A stretch of 64,000 nucleotides of DNA, taken from NCBI GenBank assembly GCA_900312665.1, contig ONZQ02000005.1:2087077-2151076 (forward strand), read 5' to 3'. Under the pieces are notes generated by a model. It made no database searches, was not told the origin of the DNA, and saw only the letters and a list, made by a program, of their open reading frames with translations. Positions 55,425 through 64,000 of the stretch are shown piece by piece; the stretch's first letter is position 1, and each line of letters begins with the position of its first letter. Source of the stretch: Cephalotrichum gorgonifer (lineage: Eukaryota > Ascomycota > Sordariomycetes > Microascales > Microascaceae). Both the position numbers and the translations under genes were made by a program.

Positions 55425-55919
55425 TTATACCACAAGTGCGGCCGCAGCAGCAGCTCCAGCAGCCAACAGCCAGGCAACTTCCCTCGTCCCAGCGGCATTG
55501 CCATCGTCGCCCTTATCCCCACCCCCGCTACCGCCATCGCTATTGCTCCCACTCGTCTGCTGGGCCTGGTCTAGGCTCGTAATCGTGGCAGTGGCGGTCA
55601 CGTTGCCGCAGTCGGTGGGCATGTCGGGTATCAAGGTCGAGTTGCAGTAGTAGGCGGTCTCGGTCGTGAACTTCGTCACGCCGATGGCACTGCCGAACGA
55701 GAACATGCCGCCGCTGCAGTCCATCAGCCAGCACTGGTCGCACTCGAGGTGGTAGAGCGAGTATATGCACTTGGCATTCTTTTTGCAGAGGGCCTCGCAG
55801 AGGTCGGGGTTGGGCACGATAGTGTTGCTGATGACGCCGGTGACGTCCTCGGGGTTCATCGCGTGGGTTGCGGCGGGGAGGAGGGCTACCGCGCCTGTGA
55901 GGATGAGTTGGGACTTCAT
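55425..55919 (-). CDS. Small cysteine-rich, probably GPI-anchored secreted protein
   Basis: One exon, 164 residues from ATG 55919. A signal peptide (MKSQLILTGAVALLPAATHA) is followed by a domain with eight cysteines (LCEALCKKNAKCIYSLYHLECDQCWLMDC, CNST, DCGN). Then come a Ser/Gly/Asp linker and an Ala-rich hydrophobic tail (WLLAAGAAAAAALVV) typical of GPI attachment. Small, Cys-rich and surface-anchored fits both cell-wall proteins and effector-like proteins. No family name can be given. It is divergent from the P450 gene, with 760 bases between starts. Confidence 0.75.
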   Translation of the reverse strand: MKSQLILTGAVALLPAATHAMNPEDVTGVISNTIVPNPDLCEALCKKNAKCIYSLYHLECDQCWLMDCSGGMFSFGSAIGVTKFTTETAYYCNSTLIPDMPTDCGNVTATATITSLDQAQQTSGSNSDGGSGGGDKGDDGNAAGTREVAWLLAAGAAAAAALVV

Positions 55920-56679
55920 ATTTTGTATTCAAGAACTTTGACTTTTGGACGAGTGACACGATCGGAGAGTTGATATTAACGGACGGCGCGGGTCTGGAAT
56001 CGAATGGCTTTTTTCGGGTTGTACCTGAAGATGCGCCTGCGGATGGCAGGCTCTCCTCTTTTTGTATGTCCATGCAAGCATGTAAGTGTTACCCGTTATA
56101 TGTCTCCCTCCTCCATCCATCGGGGAAAGTCTACAAATGTAGCAAATGCTCCGCGAACCACGGGATGAATGTTGTCCCTGCAGGGGTTTGACTGAAGAAT
56201 AACAGCCCGTGAGCCGATCAACCCACGTCAATGTGCAGGGTCGGGCGAGGTTGGCCGGTTGCTTACGCCGAGTACGTACTATTCTTACCCATGCTTAAAT
56301 TAGAGCCTCTCTTCTTATCCGATTTAGAATGGAGAAGGGTCTACTCTGATTGGTGGATATACGTACCTTACCTTTGCCTGGCTGCCTGCCGCCCTTTCCG
56401 AGCTGGGCCCGAGCTCGAAAATTGCTTATGTTTACAATGCCGATTTCAATGCATGATTTCTCGGTTGGGTTGGATCACATCGCGTCCTTTGTCTGCCGCG
56501 GCGCTGGCTTGCCTTTCAGAGTGTACTGCCTTGAGCTTAATAACTCGTCGTCTTGCTACCGGGTGTGAATTAGCCAGCCGCTAGAATCCTGGCGACTGCT
56601 CCGCGCGCAGCCGCTGAGCTGCACCCCGAAACGGTCCCCTGCAGGTCTCCGACAAAGTTTTCGTTGCCCCCTTTCAACG
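55920..56679. promoter_or_regulatory. Divergent promoter region
   Basis: Shared by the Cys-rich protein gene (minus) and the P450 gene (plus). No TATA box or known operator was recognised, and the plus-strand frame at 56231-56584 has no coding support. Confidence 0.35.
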
Positions 56680-58437
56680 ATGCAGCCTTACGAACTCACG
56701 TGGAGTCCGGCGACGACGACATGTGTCGTTGCCGCGCTAGGTCTCTGCTTGCACGTCGCGCGTAAATTATGGCGCGCCCGCGCACTCATGTGGGTCCTCA
56801 AACGGCGAGGAAAGGTAGTCCCCCCCCGCTATCCCCCCTTTTCCTTTTTCCATTTGTCAATCCAGGCTAGAAAACGGCGCTCAACTAACCTCCTGAGCCA
56901 GTCCATGCCATCATGGAACCCCTTGCTCGGAAACCTGCTCGCCGCCGGCAAGGTGTTCGACCGCCTGCCGGCCGACAGCCACAGCTGCTACATGCTGCGC
57001 ATGCTGTCTCTTGACTTCCCTGATGGCGCCTACTACCTCGACGTCTGGCCCATGATGGACCCCCTCCTCGTCATCACGGATCCGGACATGTCGTACTCCG
57101 CCGAGACGCACCCGCAGGTCGGCGCCACGAAGCCACCTAGCCTCCAGGGCTGGTTCCACCCCATCTCCGGCGGGCCGTCGCAGTCGGACCTCAACGGTCG
57201 TCCCTGGCGGTACTTGCGCGACCTGTTCAGCCCGGCCTTCAGCAACAGCAACGTCAATGCCATGGCGCCCGTCATCGTCGACCGCATCGAGATCTTCCGC
57301 CAGATCCTCCGCGAGAAGGCCGCCTCGGGCGTCGAGAGGTTCCCGCTCGAGCCCGCCGTGCTCAGCCTCATCAACGACATGATCTGCGAGACGCTTCTGG
57401 GTATGAACTCGGACGTCCAGCGCCAGGGACACCCCCTCACCGAGGCCATGATGCGCCAGCTCCGCATGAAGTTCACCGAGTACAACCCCGCCAACTTGCT
57501 CTCCTTCTTTAACCCCGTCGGCCGCTACAGGCTCTGGAACAACAGCCGCATTCTCGACGCCGGCATGAAGGCCCAGCTGCAGAGCCGCTTCGACGCCTAC
57601 CGGTCTGACAAGGCCGGCCAGGAGGCGCGGGTCTTCAAGCCTCTCATCGACATCGCCATCGAGGATTACCTCCGCCAGCCGGGCAACGTAGGCGCCACGT
57701 CCATGGACCCGGACTTCCTGGCCATGATGGCGCGGAACATGCGCGCCGCCTTCTTCGTCGGCTACGACTCCACCGCCAGCGCCATCCTGTTCTGCTACTA
57801 CACTCTGTGGAAGCACCCGGACGTCCTCGCGCGGGTCCGCGCCGAGCACGACGTCGCCTTCGGCCCGGACATCGACAGCGTGCCCCGGCAGATCGTCGAG
57901 CGGCCGCAGGCCCTCAGCGCGCTCCCCTACACGCTGGCCGTCATCAAGGAGACGATGCGCCTCTTCCCCGTCGCGAACGGCATCCGCGACGGCTCGCCCG
58001 ACTTCGAAGTCGTCGACGCGAAGGGGAACAGGTATCCCACCGAGGGCTTCCAGGTCGTGATTTCGCACTACTCCAACCACATGAACCCCAAGGCGTGGCC
58101 GCGACCCGAGGAGTTCATCCCCGACCGGTGGCTCGTGGAGCCGGGCCACGAGCTGTACCCGCCCGCGAAGGGGTGGCGACCCTTCGCGCACGGGCCCAGG
58201 GCGTGTCCGGGGCAGCAGCAGGTCATGACGGAGATCAAGGCCGTGCTGGCGTGCACGGTGAGGGAGTTTGATATTAAAGAGTGCTACGATGAGGTGGACG
58301 CGGGGAAGAAGAAGCGGCCGGACCTGGCGGGGGTGGCTGGGTACCGTCCTTACATGATCGATGCTGGCGCGGCGCACCCGACTGGGCAGTATCCATGCCG
58401 TGTGACGCTGAGTGGGTATACTCCTACCTCCAGCTGA
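56680..58437 (+). CDS. Cytochrome P450 monooxygenase
   Basis: Proposed exons 56680-56814 and 56902-58437 (556 residues). An N-terminal membrane anchor (TTTCVVAALGLCLHVARKLW) is followed by SMPSWNPLLGNL. The I-helix reads FFVGYDSTAS, the ExxR is KETMRLFP, the PERF-like block is PEEFIPDRW, and the haem motif is FAHGPRACPGQ with Cys480. All are intact, so it should be an active microsomal P450. The 87-base intron is a multiple of three without a stop, so the reading frame stays open through it; removal is favoured because the retained peptide (VVPPRYPPFSFFHL...) is foreign to the family and a CAACTAAC branch site and CCAG end are present. The substrate is unknown. Confidence 0.9.
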   Translation: MQPYELTWSPATTTCVVAALGLCLHVARKLWRARALMWVLKRRGKVVPPRYPPFSFFHLSIQARKRRSTNLLSQSMPSWNPLLGNLLAAGKVFDRLPADSHSCYMLRMLSLDFPDGAYYLDVWPMMDPLLVITDPDMSYSAETHPQVGATKPPSLQGWFHPISGGPSQSDLNGRPWRYLRDLFSPAFSNSNVNAMAPVIVDRIEIFRQILREKAASGVERFPLEPAVLSLINDMICETLLGMNSDVQRQGHPLTEAMMRQLRMKFTEYNPANLLSFFNPVGRYRLWNNSRILDAGMKAQLQSRFDAYRSDKAGQEARVFKPLIDIAIEDYLRQPGNVGATSMDPDFLAMMARNMRAAFFVGYDSTASAILFCYYTLWKHPDVLARVRAEHDVAFGPDIDSVPRQIVERPQALSALPYTLAVIKETMRLFPVANGIRDGSPDFEVVDAKGNRYPTEGFQVVISHYSNHMNPKAWPRPEEFIPDRWLVEPGHELYPPAKGWRPFAHGPRACPGQQQVMTEIKAVLACTVREFDIKECYDEVDAGKKKRPDLAGVAGYRPYMIDAGAAHPTGQYPCRVTLSGYTPTSS

Positions 58438-58791
58438 GTGAGTTAGCCTTTGTGGATATATGATAGGAGCAATAGTCGAGCCAGGAAGTGATAAATGTTT
58501 ATATTGGGCACGGATAGAGTTGGACTTTGGCAGTGATCAGCAAACTTATACACCTCTAGTCGGCAATTGCCGCGAGTTGGAAACTAGAACACAGCGCCTT
58601 GGTCGATTCTACGAAGAGGTTGCCATCAAAAGATAATGGACAAAGAAAAAAAAAAGAGTCATTGAGCTCGTTCAGACTCGGGACTAAAGATATGCCGTCC
58701 TGTATAGGCCAACTGGTTTTGTCCTTTGCAAGATCGGTCCTCCGACCCTCACTCCGACCCCGTAAAGGCTCCACGATGGACCGTCACTAGT
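58438..58791. other. Spacer between P450 and 5S rRNA genes
   Basis: Nothing recognised. Confidence 0.4.
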
Positions 58792-58910
58792 ACATACAAC
58801 CATAGCTCGTGGAAAACTGAGGGTCCCGTCCGCTCCCCTATACATAAACCACGAAGCGCTAGACTAGTAGTTGGGTCGGTGACGACCAGCGAATCCCTGG
58901 TGTTGTATGT
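58792..58910 (+). rRNA. 5S ribosomal RNA gene
   Basis: 119 nt, starting ACATACAACCATAGCTCGTG and ending GGTGTTGTATGT, with terminal helix I paired and the CCCGTCCGCTC and TAGTAGTTGGGTCGGTGACG internal regions intact. A T-rich run (TTTTGTCTCTTTTT) follows. It differs from the minus-strand copy at 10333-10451 at one base only. Confidence 0.95.
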
Positions 58911-60312
58911 TTTGTCTCTTTTTGCCTCCTCTTGATCCATTGCAGGGTGTTGGACGGAGAAACGATACTTAAATTGATTGAAGCAGTACACCTAAAATAT
59001 CATGGCGTGGTGCTGAGCGTACTCCAAATGCCGCTGTAGCACATCCCAGTCAAGTATGAACCAAAGCCCTAGAGACCAAGTTGCCAGTATATCTTAGAGA
59101 CCGGGAAGGAACAGTCTTTGTAGATGCAGCTGGGTCTCTTGTTACATGAAGCATCGCAGCTTCCCATCTTTATACTCAATCGCTTCAACTATGGCGGGAA
59201 TTAGATATCTAGTCCCATCAAAGGGTATTCCTCCGCAAGCGACAACAGGAAGGTCCAAGGAGATAGGCACCTACATAGGTTGACACCGCTCGTCCACTCC
59301 AAACCGTTCTGACGAATACAAACGCACCGCAGCCTCTTCTCTCTAAGATAGTCAAACGGGCGCTGTTTCCACGGGAGTTCGATCGTACAGCTCTTGCATG
59401 TAGAGCTAAAAGAGCCGCTGTATTGTGTCCCCACCCTCCGTGTTAGTAGAGAACACGATCTTGTATAATATGAATAATTCAAATCCAGGATGAGCCATCA
59501 AGAGGCTGGTAGAAGTGGCTTACCCCTTCTGAACTACCAAATCCCCATCTTGATTCCCAATGCAGTCGTCCAAGTTGACGGATTGTTCCGTACTCCCGCC
59601 TGACATCTCGTCGTTGGCGCCATTCGGGAAGCACCGCGCATAGTACGTCCACACGTGTTCCTTGTCGACAGCACCCGGGGTCCGAGACTAGACGCTGTTT
59701 CTCTCTAGAGTCGCCAAAGGGAGCACTCGAGCATTCTAAAGGGCTAGCTTTCCTCCGCCTTGTACCAAGGACCGAAGTCTCCGCCCCTCTTCGCAAGGAA
59801 TGTTGTTTCACAGGAGAGTTGATACTGTTCTGGGGGAATGAACTATGCCAGAGGGGGCCAAGCAACAATAGCAATGGGTGATGGTATAATTGAAATGGCG
59901 TCGTGCCGTCAAATGGTGTATCCAGTCCGAATAATCGCATCATTTCCTCCTGTAACCAAGATAGACGTAGGTGAATTTTCGACTTGCTGGGCTGCTCGGC
60001 CCGTTATGGCAAGCCAGTAACGACCCCCCAGTTGGTTCTTTTAGGGGTATCCTGCTAGGAGACAATCAATTACTGCATCAAACCGCCGCGGTAAACGACC
60101 TTGGTACTCCCATCCCGGCCAAAGGACAGTCTTGTGATTCGACCATGACCCCTGATATGCGGGCTCTCCTGCATCTACTCCATGGGCGTCAACTATAACA
60201 CCACCTGTGAGCCGCACTTCATCTACGCGTAGCCAAGTTAGTAGGAGGCAGCTTCCCCGGGCCCTCCTAGGAGACCAAAAAAAGAACCCACAAAAAAACA
60301 AAAGAAGATGTT
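58911..60312. other. Gene-poor stretch
   Basis: No supported gene. The minus-strand frame 59479-59943 has no family pattern. Confidence 0.4.
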
Positions 60313-60412
60313 TGGACACGTCCGGGATTGAACCGGAGACCTTTTACAATCGTCGCTATCAGAGAACTGATGCTAGTGCGAAGCAAACGCGATACCACTA
60401 CGCCACGTGCCC
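60313..60412 (-). tRNA. tRNA-Ala (anticodon CGC) with long intron
   Basis: Acceptor GGGCACG pairs with CGTGTCC. D-arm GGCGTAGTGGTATCGC and T-arm CCGGTTCAATCCCGG are clear. The anticodon stem TTTGC/GTAAA (one G-U) encloses TTCGCA and about 28 extra bases, which can themselves fold (CATCAG/CTGATAG). T-rich sequence follows on the minus strand. Confidence 0.85.
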
Positions 60413-61079
60413 CTGTTCTTCATGTGATTTCGGCAGTCTTCCTGAGCCCATCTGTGGTTGGCGGTCGGCAGCCGATTGATTGACGGGAGCCGGGTCGGAC
60501 GCTCAAAATAGCGCAAGTTGGAAATGTGATTTCCTGGACGAAGTCTACTTTGATGGAGAACTTTGGCCACCGCGACTATTCTACTTGGTGGGCTGCTGGA
60601 CAGTGGCCCTGTATCCTATCTCATCGCTCCGCTCGGTGAGTGCATGATATATACATATATGACTGAAAGCCGTGCTGCTAAAATTCCGTCTTTCGCGGAG
60701 GTTTAGCAGGATGTAGAGAAATAAACGCGTATATGTCGTTTTGGGGCCCAGATTAGGTGTAGAGCTGGTCCATCCTACGTTGGAGGAACGGCTTTCCGCT
60801 GACTAAGAGTCCAACGGTCGTTGTGGTTGGTGCACCAAAGTGGATGGATGCTCCTCGGATAAACGATTCACCGCCCTCTCAAATTTCCGTGACCAGGCCC
60901 GCCGGCCACTCAAGCTCTCCACATCCCACCGACCTCGCCTCCCCCACCACCACGACGCCTTGACGCCGCGAACCGACCTCGAACCGAACCCTGCCAGCCT
61001 CGCGTCCCAGCCGCATACTTCGCCGTGAACTCGGAACGCCTCCCCTAGATACCCAGCTCCCGCACGAACTACCGCCACG
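60413..61079. other. Promoter region of the SmE gene
   Basis: GC-rich leader just before the ATG at 61080. No other gene; the long minus-strand frame here is a shadow. Confidence 0.4.
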
Positions 61080-61979
61080 ATGTCGGGTCGCCCTGGAGGC
61101 GGTGGCCGCAAGGTCCTTCTCCCACCCATGTACGTCTTGCCCGTTCCCTCCCCATCCCTACCCCCCCCCCCCCAAAACGCCTTGGGCGAGGAGAGATGAG
61201 TCTGGTTGTTTGAGCTGGCGCTGACCTTTTTGGAAGTAACATGATTTTCAAGCTCCTTCAGACCGTGAGTGGGCCCCGATTCTCGATTCTCGATTCCCAA
61301 TATGCCCTGCGCCGAGAGGGATGGACGAGCGACGCGATGGGTCGAGCGGACGGCGCGTGGACAAGGATATCGGAGTGGACGAGGCGGACGTACGGGCTTG
61401 ATATCACAACTCCGGGATAGCGGAATTGCCATGGGATTGATGCCGCTGATATCCTCGCCATCACTGGCTGCGTGCGAGCCTGCGACTCCGCCTCGTCCTG
61501 TCGTCCCGGCCGGTTTCACGTCGCGCCTCCCACGCACGGGTCGGCCCTTATACATGGAGTCGCCGTACTCATTTGTACCGAATGCGCTTGCTAACGGGCA
61601 ATAGAATGCCACCGTCAGCGTCTGGCTATACGAGCAGCTCGCGATCAGGATTGAGGGGAAGATCAGGGTCAGTCCCCCCCTACACCCCCCCCCCAACCGC
61701 CCTTGTCCTGTACTGCCCCTCCATCCCCTAACACCTGCTAATACCACACCCAGGGCTTCGACGAGTTCATGAACCTCGTCATCGATGACGCCGTCGAGGT
61801 CAAGCAAATCACAAAGACGAACGACAAGGAGACCCGGAGGTCGCTGGGTACGGAGATTCCCCTAGCACCCATCCTTCTCCTCTATTGATATACCACTCGA
61901 GAGAAACCACGCTAACAAACCTACAGGTCAAATTCTACTCAAGGGAGACAACGTATCGCTCATCCAAAGCCTGTCGTGA
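61080..61979 (+). CDS. SME1: Small nuclear ribonucleoprotein E (SmE)
   Basis: Five exons: 61080-61129, 61237-61264, 61605-61667, 61754-61847 and 61927-61979 (95 residues). The joined protein has the N-terminus of SmE (RKVLLPPINMIFKLLQT), the Sm1 motif (VSVWLYEQLAIRIEGKIRGFDEFMNLVIDDAVE) and the Sm2 motif (ILLKGDNVSLIQSL), at the usual family length. SmE is one of seven Sm ring subunits of U1, U2, U4 and U5 snRNPs, so it acts in the nucleus in splicing. All four introns are GT-AG and in phase; intron 2 is about 340 bases, long for this genome. The exons are so short (28 bases for exon 2) that no long frame reveals the gene. Confidence 0.93.
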
Positions 61980-63250
61980 TAACTCACTGGGGCAGCCTCA
62001 GGTTCAAGGTCGGGATTGGGAAGGGATAACAAACCAAAAAAAAAAAACATTGCGTTATAGGATACTGACGCGGTGATGCGGACCCAGTACGAGCTGGCGA
62101 CGCGGAGGAAGGGGGCTATGAGTGCGCCGAGAAGCGGAAGGGTCTGGGCATTCCCTCCCACCCTCATATAGAGGCGTTTTGGTGCCGGAGTGCTATCTAC
62201 GGCGACGGAACATGTATTAGCCGCGGCTTTCTCTGAAAGGAAATGCGATGAAATGAGACGTGATTCGATTCCTCCTCCCATTTGATCGGCAGCGATCGTC
62301 TCTATATTCGCTCATGTGATGCCGCTTGACGCTGGCTCCGTGATATAGTGTTTTCGTGGCTTCGTTTGGGGCGCGGCGAGGGGGGGAATACTAGCTAGCT
62401 CGGAGAACTCACGCTCCGAGTCCCCGGGGACTCGCCATTCCTCTAGGCGCACCGGAGATGCGGGCGCCTTTCGGCAGGTGTATGGATGCCTGCTCACCCG
62501 AGACATGCATATGAAGGCGGTATCCGTAGTGAGTTTCACGGTAATGATCGGCCCCCGACCTCCGATTGAACAGAATGGTCTCAGCCCCCAATTTCACCGC
62601 CATCCCATTGCGCGCACACAGAGACACACGCGCGCGGGCACACACGCACACACACTCACCGCCCGCGTTCATCTCACTCGGCACAGAGGGGTTGGCGTTT
62701 TCGGTCTTGCTGCTGGGGGTGTACGTGTGATGTGTGATGTAGGTATATAAACCAAAATCTCCCCTACCCACTAGACTCTCCTCCCACACCAGCATACGCT
62801 GGAGCCTTTGCGATACCTTACGTCTAGTATAGTAATCATGATCTTTGCCGTGCCGTCCCGGGAGGGGGGGGGTAGGGCTGGGAGGAGGTATGGTGGGGTC
62901 GGGATGAGATCGGCGAATGGGAAGTCCGGGGACCGACGGCGACGCACCGCTGGATGTGATGGTAGGGCTAGAGAGGGGCGGGTTCTTCCATGCGCCGTTC
63001 CTTTTTATGATTACTTATCAAGCCATCTTTCCCCTCTCGTTCTGGGTTTCTTCTTGTTTCCCCCTGTTGTTTCCCCCTGAGACCCTTTGTTCCTCTTTCC
63101 GGGGTTTATTCTATCTATCACAGTCTTGTTCCTCTGTCACTGTCTCGTCATCCCTACATGTCTCTCGTAATCGTCTGTTCCTCTCTCTCGTCACATCACT
63201 CTCTCTAGATTTCTAATTCCAGTGTATCTGATCTAAATACTTTTGTGAAG
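61980..63250. other. Spacer with CA-rich microsatellites
   Basis: It holds CA/CG-type simple repeats at about 62620-62660 and T/C-rich leader sequence before the ATG at 63251. The frames here have no family pattern. Confidence 0.45.
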
Positions 63251-64000
63251 ATGCCGAGATCCAGAGCCATCGACGCCTTCCCGGTGTTGGAGCACCCGAG
63301 GGAGAAGAAGGTGATTGTCCTAAGCTATGGCAGGTAGGCACCATCACCTCCCCTCGAACACCCTTGCCCGCTTCCAGCTAGGACACACACACACACATAC
63401 ACACACACAGATCCACCCCTCGGACCCTCCTGTCTGGGACCGACCCACGGAAAAACGGTCTAGCTGACGCCTGGCAGGAACGGCACGCTGGGCCTCCACA
63501 ATGCGCTTCAGATACTCGGCTACAATTCGTACCACGTCATGTCGTGCGTACAGGCGGGTGCATCGCACCTCCGCGTCGCGAGAGAGGGCATGATGGCCAG
63601 GTTCGACGGCGTGGGGAAGCGGTACGGCCGCGAAGAGTTTGACAGGTGGTTTGCGGATAACGGGGTAGCGTCCTCCCCTTTCTGTGTCCCTTCCATTCCT
63701 TTCTCCCCCTCCCCCCTTCCCCCTCCCCCCGTCCCCCATCCCTCTACCCTCGGGATCTAGAGCTCCTGTGTAAAAGGGCTAACTTGAGCACCCCCCCAAA
63801 CCGGAAAGGCGCTCGTCGACATCTCGGCCTACTTCGCAGATGACCTGGTCGCAGCCTACCCCCAGGCGAAATTCATCCTGACGCACCGCGAGCCGTCGGC
63901 GTGGATCCGCTCCGTGCGTAATACCCTGGTGCCGTTGGAAGAGGCGACAGCGTCGTTCCCGATATGGCACATGTCCTTCGTCGACACCTTCACGAGGGAG
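63251..64000 (+). CDS. Sulfotransferase-like P-loop protein, 3' end cut by window
   Basis: Exons 63251-63333, 63478-63664 and 63809 to beyond 64000. Introns start GTAGGC and GTAGCG and end GGCAG and AAAG. The protein starts MPRSRAIDAFPVL and has VIVLSYGRNGTLGLHNALQILGY, the 5'-phosphosulfate-binding loop position of fungal Sulfotransfer_4 proteins. It continues with the YPQAKFILTHREPSAWIRSV strand and helix (the 3'-phosphate-binding region). In databases such proteins are often mislabelled NAD-dependent epimerase. The usual SRTGT loop is changed to GRNGT. Sulfotransferase activity is likely but unproven for the group. Confidence 0.83.
63383..63409 (+). repeat. (CA)n microsatellite in intron 1
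   Basis: About thirteen AC/CA units with one TA interruption inside the first intron of the sulfotransferase-like gene. Confidence 0.9.

Noticed and set aside
56911..58377. 488-residue minus-strand frame over the P450 gene
   Set aside because: Antisense shadow caused by high third-position GC. All P450 motifs are on the plus strand.
59479..59943. 154-residue minus-strand frame
   Set aside because: No ATG context, domain or composition support; its neighbourhood is gene-poor.
60803..61807. 334-residue minus-strand frame over the SmE gene
   Set aside because: No family pattern, and the plus strand holds a complete SmE gene.

Overview
The window is nuclear DNA of a filamentous ascomycete (Pezizomycotina, most likely a Sordariomycete). 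Genes are split by short GT-AG introns (about 45-90 nt) with CTAAC/CTGAC-type branch sites. Two dispersed Neurospora-type 5S rRNA genes are present, the tRNA genes carry small introns, and many families are typical of this group (HET, NACHT, BBE-like oxidases, NmrA-like reductases, Sulfotransfer_4-type proteins). Two assembly gaps (36521-36716 and 47016-47248) both lie beside poly-C runs.

Left part (1-20.5 kb): the 3' part of a Baeyer-Villiger-type monooxygenase, a calcineurin-like phosphoesterase, a nucleotidyltransferase-fold gene with one in-frame stop, a C11orf54/DUF1907 homologue, an HxxxD acyltransferase, a decayed HET gene, a gene-poor stretch with a 5S rRNA gene, a secreted AA11-like LPMO with an 18-bp repeat tail, an acyl-CoA dehydrogenase-like enzyme, a repeat-rich segment between 29-bp direct repeats with a small acidic gene, and a BBE-like FAD oxidase. 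Several oxidative and acyl-transfer enzymes suggest specialised metabolism, but no PKS, NRPS or terpene synthase backbone is visible, so a biosynthetic cluster is not supported.

Middle (20.6-35.3 kb): tRNA-Gly, an intact HET protein, an NmrA-like reductase, a membrane-anchored unknown, and an F-box-like protein divergent from a five-exon NACHT NLR-like gene. An AT-rich gene-empty stretch with an LTR-like sequence follows, then a four-exon zinc-finger gene. HET and NACHT proteins are the fungal non-self recognition repertoire, so this is the most accessory-looking part.

Right part (36-64 kb): a hypothetical gene, a secreted GH20 hexosaminidase, a six-exon membrane protein, a small zinc-ribbon-like protein, two GPI-type surface proteins, a P450, a second 5S rRNA, two tRNA-Ala genes, the spliceosomal SmE gene (five exons) and the 5' part of a sulfotransferase-like gene cut by the window end. 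Several genes are only visible after joining exons across frames; those joins were made by hand from splice signals and family patterns and have not been tested against RNA data.
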